Source: Neocallimastix lanati (nom. inval.)
Taxonomy: Eukaryota > Neocallimastigomycota > Neocallimastigomycetes > Neocallimastigales > Neocallimastigaceae
Assembly: GCA_016946835.1 (NCBI GenBank)
Contig: JACVTC010000117.1
Span: 407,501-471,500 of the forward strand
Length of the DNA stretch: 64,000 bases
Reading direction: 5' to 3'
This document shows, in pieces, positions 11,985-25,193 of this stretch. A program made the translations under genes and the position numbers. The notes below the pieces were generated by a model. It was not told the origin of the DNA and did not search any database. It worked only from the letters and a program-made list of their open reading frames with translations. How positions within the stretch are numbered: position 1 is the stretch's first letter; each line of letters opens with the position of its first letter.

Positions 11985-12046
11985 TAGTGTAGTATTTCGG
12001 AAAATGTGGCTTTTTAAATTTTATTAAAATAATGTGGCATATAGTG
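11985..12046 (+). repeat. Orphan transposon-end motif
   Basis: GTATTTCGGAAAATGTGGCT followed by TTTTAAATTTTA, then AATGTGGCATATAGTGGAGC. It matches the end motifs at 7331-7371, 8491-8535 (inverted) and 21886-21940. No partner end facing it was found nearby, so it is taken as a solo remnant. Confidence 0.45.
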
Positions 12047-13216
12047 GAGCATTAATTTTACAATATATAATACATAATTATAATGTAGTTAATACTTAAT
12101 AATTATTATTATAATTTATGAATTTATGTTTGAATTTATGTTAATAATCTTTTTATCTTAAAACATTACTTATGAATGTACACGTATTATAAACTTTCAA
12201 AAATGTTAATTATAACAAATATATATTATTATATTACATAAATAAAGAAATATAAAGAAATATATAAAATAAATATATTATTATATATATTATTTTTTTA
12301 TTTATATTTAGTAAAGACCAATAATTTTTAATTTAAATAAATAAATAAATAAATAAATACATATATACATAAATATATAAATAAATAAATAAATAAAAAT
12401 AAATAATTTAAAATAAATAATTTAAAATAATATAAAAAATAACATTTAAAATTATTAATTAAAATCTAATTAAAAAAAAATCTATTGTTAATAAAATTTT
12501 TTATAGGTGGATAAGTAATTAAATATTGAAAAATTGTTATATATATATATATTTTTTTTTAATTATTTTTGGATGTATTTTTCCATGAATAAATTTTTTT
12601 TTAATTATAAGCATTTATATAATAAAATGCAATGAAATAAAATATGGAATTTAAACATGTAATATATAAATTAATAAATTTAAGAATTTAATTCCGTTTA
12701 TGAAATCTTTTAAAGTATTATATAATATTGAGATGGAATAAAATTATAATAAAGTTAATTGTTAATTTAAATAAAGGTTCATGTGGACAGGTTTTTTAAC
12801 TAATCCACTTTTGGATTATTTATTTAGTTCTTTATTTAAAAATTGTATTTTTTTTTTTTTTTTCTTTTTCTTTTTCTTTTTTTTTTTTTTTTCTTTTTTT
12901 TTTTTTTTTTAACAGCAATTATTTTTATTTATTTATTTATTTATTTATTCATTTAATAATTGATATAAATAAAATAAAATATTTATTCATATCAGTTTTT
13001 AATCTTTTTTATTAAATTATATATAAATTATATATATATATATATAAGGAAAAAAAAATTCAAAATATGTATTTGCAATAATATAATTTAAATAAAATAT
13101 ATATAATAGTTTTTGAATAATACGTTTAATCAAACTATTAAATATTGGAATATAAATATAATTTTTTTTTTTTTTTTTTTGAAATTTACAAAGTTTTATT
13201 ATTTTTTTAAAAAAAA
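12047..13216. other. Upstream region of the 512 aa ankyrin-type gene
   Basis: A/T-rich with TAAA arrays, C-containing T tracts (12850-12910) and a short hairpin (AATCCA/TGGATT near 12805-12825). It probably contains the promoter of the gene starting at 13217, preceded by the T-run and A-run typical of dictyostelid promoters. No gene was seen. Confidence 0.5.
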
Positions 13217-14755
13217 ATGAGTACAATTAGAGAAAAGAGAGAAAAGGTATCCTCCCTTATAAAATCAAATAATCTTGATGGTTTGAAAAATTATGTTGAA
13301 ATCGAGCATATTGATTTAAAATTAATGAATAAAAAAAATTTTGATTCATTAATATGGGCAATTGAATGCAATGTTTCCCCTCAAATGATAAACTACATCA
13401 TATGTAATTGTAAATATAAATCGTTGAATTATTATATATATAAACGCTTTAAAGGAAATATATCACCACTATCTTGTGCAATCCTTGAAAAGAATTTTGA
13501 GGTTGCAAATTTATTACTCAATAAAAAAGCGGATATTAATTTTAAAATCGAAAATGATGATCTTTTCTTTTTCTTATTTAGTAAGAACCAACTTGATATT
13601 GAAAATTTAAAATTTTTATTGAATCATAATATCAATGTACCTTCATCACACTTCATAAATATGCTAATTGAAGCTGGAAATAATTCAATAACAGAAGTTA
13701 TTCTTAAACATTATAATTTCGATATTGTCTCTATTTTAAATCTTTTAAATTTTTATAAATATAAAGTTCCTTTGACAATTCCACAATTAAGAAAAGCCAT
13801 TGAAAGAATTGAGTTTAACGAATCAATGTATGAATCAGCGGTCTCCAAAGATAATTATGAAGCTTTAGAATTATTATTCAAGTTTGATTTACGAGATGAA
13901 CATAAACGCTCCAAAAATTTATTTAAAATTCTAAACAATGAAAATAATATGTATAAAAAAGATAGTATTGTTGATGCCATTAAAAATAAAAGGATTAAAT
14001 TATCTTTAGATAAACATTTTATTGATAATTTGTCTACTATTGAACAAAAGAGAAATGTAATTATGGATATGATAAAAGAAGATAAAGTCATGGAATTAAA
14101 TAGTTTTATTAAAGAAAATAAATTTTCACTATCCTATTTTAATAATAAAACTATGGATATATTAATGTTTGCTCTAAATCATAAGGCTTCCTATGAAATG
14201 ATAAAATTAATTATTCGTTATAATCCATATGAAAATTTAAACTATACCGTGGGGTTCAGTGATACTCCATTATTATCTGCTATTTCAAATAATAGATTTG
14301 ATGTAGCTGATTTGTTAATACAACATGGTTCAAATATTAATTATGTGGTTTCATTTGAAAGAATTATTTATTATCTCTATTTCCGTAAGCTTAATCCTCA
14401 ACTGTTGAAATATCTTCTGAAACGTGGAGCTGAATTATCGTATAATACATTTGATTTGATGCAAAAATTAATTGAATCCTCACAAAATGATTTAATAGAG
14501 ACGATATTCAAATTCCTTATCTACGATAATAATTTTATTCTTTCCTTTTTAAATATATATCATCATAGAATAGCTCTTTCATATCAACAATTAAAGAAAG
14601 TCATCTGGAAAGAAAAAAGTAAATTTAAAATTAAAAATAATTGGTACGCTACAGCCATTAATAAAAAAAATTATGAAGCTCTTAAAATATTAACATGTTA
14701 TGATTCTAGGAAAAATTTTAATGCTCTTAAAATATTATCTGAATACCAAAGTTAA
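13217..14755 (+). CDS. Ankyrin-repeat protein, 512 aa, two-module
   Basis: Single open frame starting at ATG after an A-run (AAAAAAAAATGAGTAC), the usual dictyostelid start context. Ankyrin-like hairpins lie at about residues 83-110 (SPLSCAILEKNFEVANLLL, KADINF) and 349-376 (TPLLSAISNNRFDVADLLI, HGSNINYV). Each is followed by a segment ending in a helix with an L..AI or K.VIWKEKSK pattern. The second module (MIKLIIRYNP.. to EKSKFKI) aligns clearly with the third module of the 1094 aa protein, including YDNNFIL. The protein is thus a shorter paralogue with two modules rather than three. The C-terminus repeats NALKIL/EALKIL, which suggests a module cut just after its start. Role unknown; a protein-binding function is inferred only from the ankyrin fold. 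No signal peptide or membrane segment is evident. Confidence 0.85.
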   Translation: MSTIREKREKVSSLIKSNNLDGLKNYVEIEHIDLKLMNKKNFDSLIWAIECNVSPQMINYIICNCKYKSLNYYIYKRFKGNISPLSCAILEKNFEVANLLLNKKADINFKIENDDLFFFLFSKNQLDIENLKFLLNHNINVPSSHFINMLIEAGNNSITEVILKHYNFDIVSILNLLNFYKYKVPLTIPQLRKAIERIEFNESMYESAVSKDNYEALELLFKFDLRDEHKRSKNLFKILNNENNMYKKDSIVDAIKNKRIKLSLDKHFIDNLSTIEQKRNVIMDMIKEDKVMELNSFIKENKFSLSYFNNKTMDILMFALNHKASYEMIKLIIRYNPYENLNYTVGFSDTPLLSAISNNRFDVADLLIQHGSNINYVVSFERIIYYLYFRKLNPQLLKYLLKRGAELSYNTFDLMQKLIESSQNDLIETIFKFLIYDNNFILSFLNIYHHRIALSYQQLKKVIWKEKSKFKIKNNWYATAINKKNYEALKILTCYDSRKNFNALKILSEYQS

Positions 14756-14873
14756 TTGAAAAGACTTTGATAAAAAATAAATAAATAAATGTAAATAAAT
14801 AAATAAATATATAAATAAATAAAATGCTAGTAATAAAAAAACATTTTATTAATTATAAAAGATTAGATTATAA

Positions 14874-14919
<46 letters not shown>

Positions 14920-16134
14920 ATTAAATTTTTTAATGTTTTAATTTTTATTTAATATTTATTGTGTTAATTTCAAAAATTAATTTTCCATAATTTTTCTAGT
15001 TATATTATATTTTAATATTTTTTTTTTTTTTTTTAAAATTAATAAAAACAACAGTGGAAGTGTATAGTGTCTTCTTCATCTAAAAAAAAAAGTCTTCTAA
15101 TTGATAATAGATTATTTATTATTTTTGATTTAATGTTTTTAATAGTATTCATAGAAAATAATATTATATATAATATTATTATTCATATCTATTTATTCAA
15201 AAAAAAAAAAAAAAAAAAAAAAAAAATGAATATGTACATATATATTTAATAAAAGAAATAATGACATAAAAATGACAAAATATAAATTAAATTACTATTA
15301 TGATTATCACAAATTCGTCTGGTTCTTGAAATTTAATAATAATATTTATTATTTATTATTTAGATTTTTTAATATCTGCGTTATTATTTAATATTTATTA
15401 TATAATTTGTTAATAATTTTTATTATAATCTATTATATATTATTTATTATATTTATTATTTATTTATATTTTTTATTATCTGTATTATTATTAATATTTA
15501 TTTTAATTTATTAATTTAAATAATTTGTTTAAAAAAAATAATTAAATATATCATAATTATTAATTAAATTTATTTTAGAATTAATATGATTTTTAATTGT
15601 AAAATAATTATTATCAATATATAAAAAAATTTTTTTTTTCTTTTTTAATAATTTTAAATTAAAATTTTTTCATTAATAAATATATTAATGTATTTAAGCA
15701 ATGTTAAAGATAAAGATAAAAAAAAAAAAATTTATTATTATTATAAAAGAATTAAATTTTAATATATAAAAAAATATATATATAAAAAATCTAATTTTTT
15801 ATTATTATTATTATTAATATTTTTTATATTATAAATGAAATTCTATACGTGTTAATAGAAATATTTTATATAATAATTTTTAATTAAATCATCATCATAA
15901 TATAAAGTTATATAAACTTTAATGCATATTCAATCTAATTTAATATAAATTATATATATATATAAAAAGAGGATTTTAATTAAATTACAAATCATAAAAT
16001 AAATACTTTTTTTATTACTTAAATCATAGCCATTAACTATTACATAATTTATAAGACAAAAAATTTCTATAATAATATTTATAATTTTTACTTTTTTTTT
16101 TTCCCTATTTTACTTTTTTTTTTTTTTTTACTAC

Positions 16135-16173
<39 letters not shown>

Positions 16174-17177
16174 TTACTTTTTTATAATCAATAAAAAAAA
16201 AGTTAAAGTTTTATATTGGCGTTACAATTAATAATTATATGGTAATAATGTAATTAAAAATATTATAGATTACATGTATAGGATTATTTTATTTTATTAA
16301 AAAAATAGATTTTATATTTTTATATAATAAAATTAAATTTTTTTTCTTAATTTTTTTTCATAATATTCAAATAATATAAAAATTATATTTTAATCTTTTT
16401 TTTTTTCTTTATATTTAAAAATAACAATAACAATAATAATAATAATAATAAAATGAAAAAAAAAAATAAAAATAAAAATAAATAAAGGAAAAAATTATTA
16501 ATAACATAATTGTATATTTTTTGTCATAGGAATTAAAAAATTGTTACACCATAATAGAATGATTTATGACTATTTATTTAATTTAAATCCTCTTTTTTGA
16601 TATACATAAAGATATATATATTAAATAAGATTAAATATGAATTAATGTTTTTAATGTTTTTATTATTATTATTATTATTATTATTTTTTTTTTTTTTTTT
16701 TTTTTGATATTAATAATAATAATAAAAAAAACAAAAAACAAAAAACAAAAAAACAAAAAACAAAATAATATTATCTCCTTTTTTATTAATAAATTTTAAA
16801 TAATTTTTCCTTTTTTGGGTGATGTCATTTTCCATTATTTCTAATTGCCGTAAAAAAAAAGTTTAAATTTATTTGTTTTTTGATATTACATGAAATCAAT
16901 AAAAAAAATATAGAAATTAAAATATAGAAAATATTTATATATTCAGAGACATTTTAATCTAAAATTATATATTTTTTGTTTTAATTTCAAATTTTAATAT
17001 TTATTTATTTATAATTTATTTATAATTATTATTTTGAATATAGATTTTTTTGTATATATTTTATTAATAATATTTTACATATATATATTTTTTAATTAAT
17101 TTAGAATTCCTAAATTAATTTAGGATAAACCATTAAATTTAATTTGTTATATCATAATACTTAATTTTTAATTATTT

Positions 17178-17224
<47 letters not shown>

Positions 17225-18671
17225 AATAAAGATTTTCAGGATGACTTAACTATTATTATTTTTTTTGAATGATATAATTCGGTTCTTAAAATTTATATAT
17301 AGGGAGATATTTTATTAATTATTGGTTATTTTATTAATGCTTTATTTTATTTTAATATTAAAGTAAAAATAAATGTATTGGTAAAATAATATATAAAAGC
17401 TCAAAGAAAAATTATACACTTAAGTTTATATATTTAGTAAAATTATAAACTGTTTTATAAATTATTCTTATGATATCAATTAAATATATAAAATATTCAA
17501 TATAAAAAGTATAAGAAAAAAAATAAAAAAATAATATTATAAAATATCATTATTTAAAATATAATAATATTCATTGGAAATTTTGAAATATTAAAGTATA
17601 TCTGAAGAGAAAATAAAATATAAATTATATAAAATAAATTTACATTAAAATCATTAACAATAATTTTATGACAAAACATATATATATATACATATATTTT
17701 TTTTTTATGAAGTTATATTTATTATGTTATTTTAAAAAAATATAATTTATATCTATGCAATATTTAATAAATTTATTTAAATTTATTTTATTAAGAATTA
17801 AGGTTTATATAAGTATTTCATATTTCATATCATAGAAATATTAAATATTCATGAAAAAAAAAATTTTTTTTAATATATATGGAATTTTTTTAATAATATA
17901 AAATATATATAAAATTTTAATTATTATTATTTTAAATTTATTATTATCTATATTATTTTTAATTTACTTTACTTTAAATTTATTATTATTTTAAATTTTT
18001 TATTATTTTTAATTTATTATTATTTTAAATTTATTATTATTTAAAATTTTTAATAACTTTTAATTTATATTAACTTTTAATTTATATTAACTTTTAATTT
18101 TTTTTTATTGTAATATATATATTTATATTTTTCAAATATATTTGAAAGTTCTATGAAATGTTTTAAATTTTAATATTTCTATACTATTATATCAACTTTT
18201 AATTAACATTTTAATGGCAACTTTTATTTATCATTTTTTTTTATTTCATTCGTTATTTTTTGTGTATTTAAAGTTTTGTTCATTTTTTTTTAAATGTATA
18301 CTAATGATAGTCATTATTACAATTTACGATAATCAATTTTAATTTAAGAAAAGTAGTTCAAAGCTTATTATTATTATTTTCAACATTTTTAAATAAATAT
18401 TCCTTAATTAAATATAAAAAAAAAATTAATATAAAACAGGAATCATTTTCTCATATTTTCATCTTTTTGTCCATATAATTTTTATAAAAAAAAAAAAAAA
18501 AAAAAAAAATATTACTCTGGTTTAGTAATATTTTTTAAATGCTAACTAAATATTATAAAAAAGATTTTTTTTGAATATTTATTTAATAAAATATATATAT
18601 ATAGATAATATATAGATAAATTATATAGGATTTAAAAAAAATATTTTATTAAAGCATATTGACAAAAATAA

Positions 18672-18719
<48 letters not shown>

Positions 18720-18796
18720 TTTAATACTTTTAAATAAAACGTAAATATTTTTTCATATGTATATACCATTTTTGTTAAAAATATTATTAAATAAAC
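14756..18796. other. 4 kb intergenic A/T desert
   Basis: No supportable gene. Contents are homopolymer tracts (14878-14918, 15200-15226, 17183-17217), AAT/ATT tracts (16663-16685; 18674-18718), an AAACAAA array (16725-16765) and a TTTATTATTATTTTAAA minisatellite (about 17930-18080). The part just before 18797 is presumably the promoter of the next gene. Confidence 0.6.
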
Positions 18797-19882
18797 ATGA
18801 TTATTAAGAATATAAACTTTGTTTCAAACCTTGAAAAATCTAATAATAATAATAATAATAATGACAAGTTAATTAACAAAAAATTCAATAGAAGACAGTG
18901 GAATCAACAAGGATGGCAACCACAACAAGATGGCAAACCACATGAAGGATGGAAAGCACCAACAAATTCGGAAAATCCATGGTATGATGGTAGCAATTAT
19001 AATGATAATAGTAACAATAACAATAACAATAATCAAAATAATAATAACAACAGTAACAACAATAACAGCATAAATAACAATAACAACAAAAACAACAACA
19101 ACAACAATAGCAATAATAATAATAACAATAATAACAATAATAAAAATAATAATATCAATAATAGCAATAATAACAATAATAACAATAAAAATAATAATAA
19201 CAATAATAACAATAATCAAGTTAAAGAAAAAAATGCCAATTCAAATAAGGTTGCTAGTAAGACAGTTGTTACATCTGATAATACCAAAGTAGCAACTCCT
19301 AGCAATAATAAAACTAAAAATCCTAATGTTAATCCGGTTAACAATACTGTTATTAATGGTGCGGAAGCTCCATTTGAAAATGTTGGAATTTTTAACAATA
19401 GTAACATTGATAGTAACAGTAGTGACTCTACTTACTATTCTTATGGTAATTTGAATCATAATGACTTTTCTAAAGTCTCCATTGATGGAAATTCAAACCA
19501 AGATAATAGAACTAGTTCTACTATTACTACAGTGAGCATAGTAATTGCTATTATAGCATTAGTTATTTCAGGAGGATTTATATTTATTTATAAAAAAAGA
19601 TCTAATAATGAAAATAATGATATTGAAGAAAATAATAATAGTAATAATAGCGGTAATAATGAGAATAATTTCCCAATTAATGATAAAAATTATACTTTTA
19701 ATACCAATACATATAACTTTAATGAAGGTTACAATACATTACAATATGAACAAGATCATGGAGTTATTAATGCTTTCCATGATCTGATTATGTATGATGA
19801 ATGTAGATCCAGTGTTTCTTTTATGACAGATGATGATGAAAGGCAATTAATTCGAAAAATGAGTTCGAAATATAAAAAATAA
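18797..19882 (+). CDS. Asn-rich single-pass membrane protein, 361 aa
   Basis: The N-terminus MIIKNINFVSNLEKSN is followed by a W/Q/P-rich stretch (RRQWNQQGWQPQQ, residues 32-62), an Asn run (about 66-142) and a Ser/Asn/Thr-rich region. One hydrophobic segment (about 243-265, VSIVIAIIALVISGGFIFIY) is followed by basic KKR. The cytosolic-looking tail ends with DHGVINAFHDL and TDDDERQLIRK. By the positive-inside rule the N-terminal part would be extracytoplasmic, yet there is no classical cleaved signal peptide. The 363 aa protein at 42211-43302 shares the N-terminus, the membrane segment, the upstream SIDGNS motif and the tail, so the two are paralogues. No known family was recognised. A surface or adhesion role would be a guess. 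Confidence 0.8.
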   Translation: MIIKNINFVSNLEKSNNNNNNNDKLINKKFNRRQWNQQGWQPQQDGKPHEGWKAPTNSENPWYDGSNYNDNSNNNNNNNQNNNNNSNNNNSINNNNNKNNNNNNSNNNNNNNNNNKNNNINNSNNNNNNNKNNNNNNNNNQVKEKNANSNKVASKTVVTSDNTKVATPSNNKTKNPNVNPVNNTVINGAEAPFENVGIFNNSNIDSNSSDSTYYSYGNLNHNDFSKVSIDGNSNQDNRTSSTITTVSIVIAIIALVISGGFIFIYKKRSNNENNDIEENNNSNNSGNNENNFPINDKNYTFNTNTYNFNEGYNTLQYEQDHGVINAFHDLIMYDECRSSVSFMTDDDERQLIRKMSSKYKK

Positions 19883-21740
<1,858 letters not shown>

Positions 21741-21882
21741 ATCTATTTGCATAAGTAATACAGATTCGGCTGATAACACTAATACAGAAATTATTGTCAG
21801 CAATAATGGAACGCGGTGTTATCATCGATGAATGGAAAAAGTTAGAAACTATTGCTACTAACACACTTTTTAAATATATATA
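21741..21882 (+). pseudogene. Short coding-like relic abutting the DNA transposon
   Basis: After an A/T-only stretch, the segment gives a run such as LIQKLLSAIMERGVIIDEW, KKLETIATNTLFKYI and then a stop that falls within the target duplication of the Mutator-like relic. The composition is coding-like over about 130 bp, but the start is missing or lies in a lost exon. It could be the tail of a gene cut by the transposon. No family was recognised, and no continuation is visible right of 38630. Confidence 0.3.
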
Positions 21883-21885
21883 ATA

Positions 21886-22165
21886 GGGGATCATACATTT
21901 CACAATCATGCATTTCGCAATGTAGCATATAAATATTTTAAAACAAAACCATACATTTTTAATTTATTTATACAATCATAAATAAATAATTATTATTTTA
22001 AAAGAAATAATAATATATTCTATTAAAAAAAGAATTATAAAAAATTATTTTTTTTATAAAAAATTATTTAATTGAATATTAATAAAGGGAGAGGTCCAAA
22101 ACGCCAAATTTTTCACGTGATATATCAAATTTTGAGGCTTTTTAAATTAATAGTTATATGATACT
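21886..22165 (+). repeat. Left terminal inverted repeat of the MULE relic
   Basis: Outer block at 21886-21940 and inner block at about 22090-22165 (GAGGCTTTTTAAATTAATAG) match the right terminus in inverted order, with A/T filler of differing length between the blocks. Confidence 0.65.
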
Positions 22166-22680
22166 ATTTTGTTGTATTATTAATTTGTAATTTTTTTCTT
22201 AAAATTTATTAAGTGAATAATTAAATAAATTATAATGGTTAGATAAAAATAAATATTTTTTTACAAAAAAAAAAAAATAAAATAAAATATTCAAACAATT
22301 AAAAGGTTTAATATTCAAACAATTAAAAGGTTTATTTTAAAAAAAAATATTAATAAAATACTTTAACAATTATATAGATTTATTTATTTAAAAAAAATAT
22401 TAATAAAATATTTAAACAATTATTAATAAAATTAATTATAAACATTAATAATAAAATATAAAAATATAAAAATATATTATTGATATTAATAATAAAGTAT
22501 AAAAATATAGGATTATTTATTTTAAAAAAAATATTAATAAAATATTTAAACAATTATTAATAAAATTAATTATAATAATAAAATTATAGAATATTTATTT
22601 AAACTACATAAATTTTATCAAGTATATAAACATTTTAACTTTTTAATAATTATAAATTTTTTAATTAATAAATTTAATTA
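22166..22680. repeat. A/T-rich internal repeats of the MULE relic
   Basis: Repeats of AATATTCAAACAATTAAAAG (22289-22331) and several copies of a block with AATATTAATAAAATATTTAA and CAATTATTAATAAAATTAATT (about 22330-22590). One part resembles 38085-38120 near the other end of the relic, in direct orientation. No gene content. Confidence 0.5.
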
Positions 22681-22733
22681 TAAGTTTTTGTATGAAAGAA
22701 TTTTAATGATTTTTTCTTTTGGAAATTCCTCTG

Positions 22734-23226
22734 TCATAAAATTACTAAATCAGAATTTTTGAATATCATAAAATCTTCATTTCGTTCAGTTTTATAATAT
22801 TCAGATTCATTAGGAATTTCATTAAAAGTTGTTACATTGGATGGTAGTTTTTTATTAATACTTCTTAATATTAGAGTTTTAACTGAAATATATTCTGGAC
22901 ACGGATATATAAATCCCATTTCTTTAGAAATTTCATTATATAGTCTTTTTTCGTTTTATATCAAAAGGATTTGAATGTTTTTTAATTTCATCTTTAATTT
23001 TATGTTTCATTACAGATAGGGATACACTGTATTCGTTTCCAGGATGATTATGTAAACTCTCATATTTTAAGATTTCTTTCTCATTATTTAAAATAATAAA
23101 AGATTTACATTTATTATTTTTTTTATATTCGGTACATTTATAAACTCTTGAATTATCTTTCCTTGAATGTGAAAAATTAAATTTATATTGTTTATTAATA
23201 ATGATTTGTTCTTCTCCTTTATTAGA
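22734..23226 (-). pseudogene. FLYWCH-type zinc-finger reading frame of the MULE (broken)
   Basis: The minus-strand frame entering from 23226 reads QYKFNFSHSRKDNSRVYKC, then NNKCKSFIIL and SLHNHPGNE, i.e. Phe...Tyr-x-Cys...Cys...His-x-His, the FLYWCH finger pattern common in Mutator-like transposases and derived proteins. It hits a stop at 22936-22938. A single-base shift near 22940-22960 continues as EMGFIYPCPEYIS...IPNESEYYKTERNEDFMIFKN (split here for length), which resembles the region after the finger in FLYWCH-MULE proteins (IP..Y..T...FMIF). A TGA at 22734-22736 ends that frame. The gene's first 11 codons, starting at ATG 36913 (minus; MEENITIYISE), lie on the other side of the LTR insertion. 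No DDE catalytic core was found. At least one frameshift, one stop and the insertion inactivate it. Confidence 0.65.
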
Positions 23227-23231
23227 CTCAC

Positions 23232-23962
23232 TGTAAAGATATGATCAATATCTTTAGTACATTAATTAATTTATTTTGTACATTAAATTATTTAATGTAA
23301 TTCACGTTTACAAAATAATGCTAATGCATTAAATTATGTAAAATATATTAATTTATGAAATTAATTGATTTATGAAAATTAATAATAAATTTATATTTCA
23401 TATAATATATAAATTTAAAAATATAAAATTAATTTTTAAATAACCTAAAATTTAGTAATAAAATATATTAATAATTTTAGTTTAGTTTAATTTTAGTTTA
23501 GTTTAATAATCATAAAAATTAAATAGTAATATATAATTAATAGTATTAATAATAAAAGAATAATAAATAAATAATAAATAAGAACTTATTCAATTTGAGT
23601 CAAAACAAATTGAATAAAAAGCTTATTGAATTAGTTTTAGTTTTTTATAACTTTATTTAATTTTAGATTAGTTTTTGTTTATTTTATATTGAATATATAT
23701 TTAAATAAATAGAAATAGTATATTATAATATAATTAAGAAAAAATATAAATACATGTAAAATTATTCTATTAAAGAAAATGTAGTTGTTATTAACTATTT
23801 TGCAGTTAATAACTAATAAAAAGAATTTTTATAATAAAGTGATTAATAAAAGAATTTTTTTTAAAAAATAAATTTCATTTGAGTATTGTTATTGATAGTG
23901 TTGTTTTTTTGTTTTTTTGTTTTTTTCGTAATTGTAATCTGCTCCATAAGGAACATTTTACA
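23232..23962 (+). repeat. 5' LTR of element A
   Basis: 731 bp, TG...CA ends. It is nearly identical to 36150-36880 and carries a short inverted repeat near its start (GATATGATCAATATC). Confidence 0.9.
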
Positions 23963-24463
23963 ATAACAACTACCTTGTTATAAAAAGTGGAGCACGTTAC
24001 GATCACGAGATTAGAGAACTACCAGTTAAAGAACTACCAGTTAAAGAACTACCAGTTAGAGAACTACCAGTTAAAGAACTACCAATTAGAGAACTACCAG
24101 TTAGAAAACTACCAGTTAGAAAACTACCAGTTAGAGAATTACCAATTAGAGAACTACCTATTAGAAAACTACCATTTGAAGAATTACTAAGAGAAGAAAC
24201 AAGAAGTAATAATAGAAGAAGTACTATTTGAAGAAGTACTAATTATAATTGCACCCATTAAGTCGCCGCCGTGATTACTAATTATATTGGAATATTTGAG
24301 ATTATTTTTATTTAAACTTATTATTATTATAATAATTTTGTTTACTCGACGGGCACCATTTCAAGCGGTTAGAGCCAAGTCGACTTTACATAATATTATA
24401 ATAGTAAATTTAAATAAAAATAATAATCGTATATAAGAATTCTTTTAATTTTATTTTTTCAAA
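23963..24463 (+). other. Leader of element A with 15 bp tandem repeats
   Basis: After the primer-binding-site region (ATAACAACTACC, shared with element B as ATAACAATTACC) comes a tandem array of 15 bp units, consensus AGAACTACCAGTTA (about 24010-24180, roughly 11 copies). A block TTTACTCGACGGGCACC...AGAGCCAAGTCGAC (24340-24387) then follows that is also conserved in B's leader. The array reads as a repetitive peptide in one frame, but this is a by-product of the 15 bp period. Confidence 0.7.
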
Positions 24464-25188
24464 GTGGAAGAACTTAATATTAGGCTAAGAAACCTCCACA
24501 TTGAAGATATGGCGGAACGTGGACGAGAAGAAAAACGGAAGGTCAGTAAGCCACCGATTTTTAACGGTGAAAGAAAAGAACTTAAAGGGTTCCTCACAAT
24601 TGTAAATATGAACTTTGAGGATACCCCAGATGACTTTCCAGACGATAGATCAAAGGTTAGATTTATAACCTCATTCTTAAGAGGTGATCCTTTAAATTGG
24701 GCCTCAAATCTATGGGATAATGAAGATCCCTTGATCGATAATTTAAATAATTTTAAGAGGGAACTTAAAATTAATTATGGGGATCCAGAAGTGGAGACAA
24801 TTGTGGCTAATGGTAAATTAGATACCATTCGTCAGAAAAAATATGGGCAAGTGTTAGAATATATTAACCAGTTCAAAACAACTTGCCAAAATTCGGACTT
24901 CAACGAATCAGCCAAAATTTATATGTTTCTTAAAGGATTACATTACAAAATGAGGGAACAATTAGCCGTTGTTAACCCAAATCCAGATTCCCTTAACAAG
25001 TTGTATACCGATGTAATTCAAATTGAAAATTTGTCAAAGCGAACTAATCTTGTTGAATTCTATTATAATCAGCAACGAGTTAGAAATTCGCAACAAAACA
25101 GTAACCACAACCAGAGAAATAGTAGTCGTCGTGATGATCCTATGGATGTTGATTTATTTAGGATCAAAAATGATAGATATAGAAGATA
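24464..25188 (+). CDS. Gag N-terminal part of element A, ended by insertion of B
   Basis: Encodes a retrotransposon gag/capsid-like region (KPPIFNGERKELKGFLTIV, DRSKVRFITSFLRGDPLNWA, YINQFKTTCQNSDF, GLHYKMREQLAVVNPNP). It corresponds closely to the N-terminal gag of element B at 26347 onward. The frame runs to the target duplication at 25189-25193, where element B begins. The rest of A's coding region resumes right of 31985. Confidence 0.85.
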
Positions 25189-25193
25189 CAACC

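Noticed and set aside
15067-15249. 60-codon frame with SSSSKKK start
   Set aside because: No good start context, hydrophobic A/T-driven composition and an ending in a poly-Lys run; no support for a gene.
24010-24180. CRISPR-like array
   Set aside because: Contiguous 15 bp units without unique spacers, in a eukaryotic retrotransposon leader.
23987-24190. 67-codon frame of NYQL(E/K) repeats
   Set aside because: By-product of the 15 bp tandem array in the leader of LTR element A.
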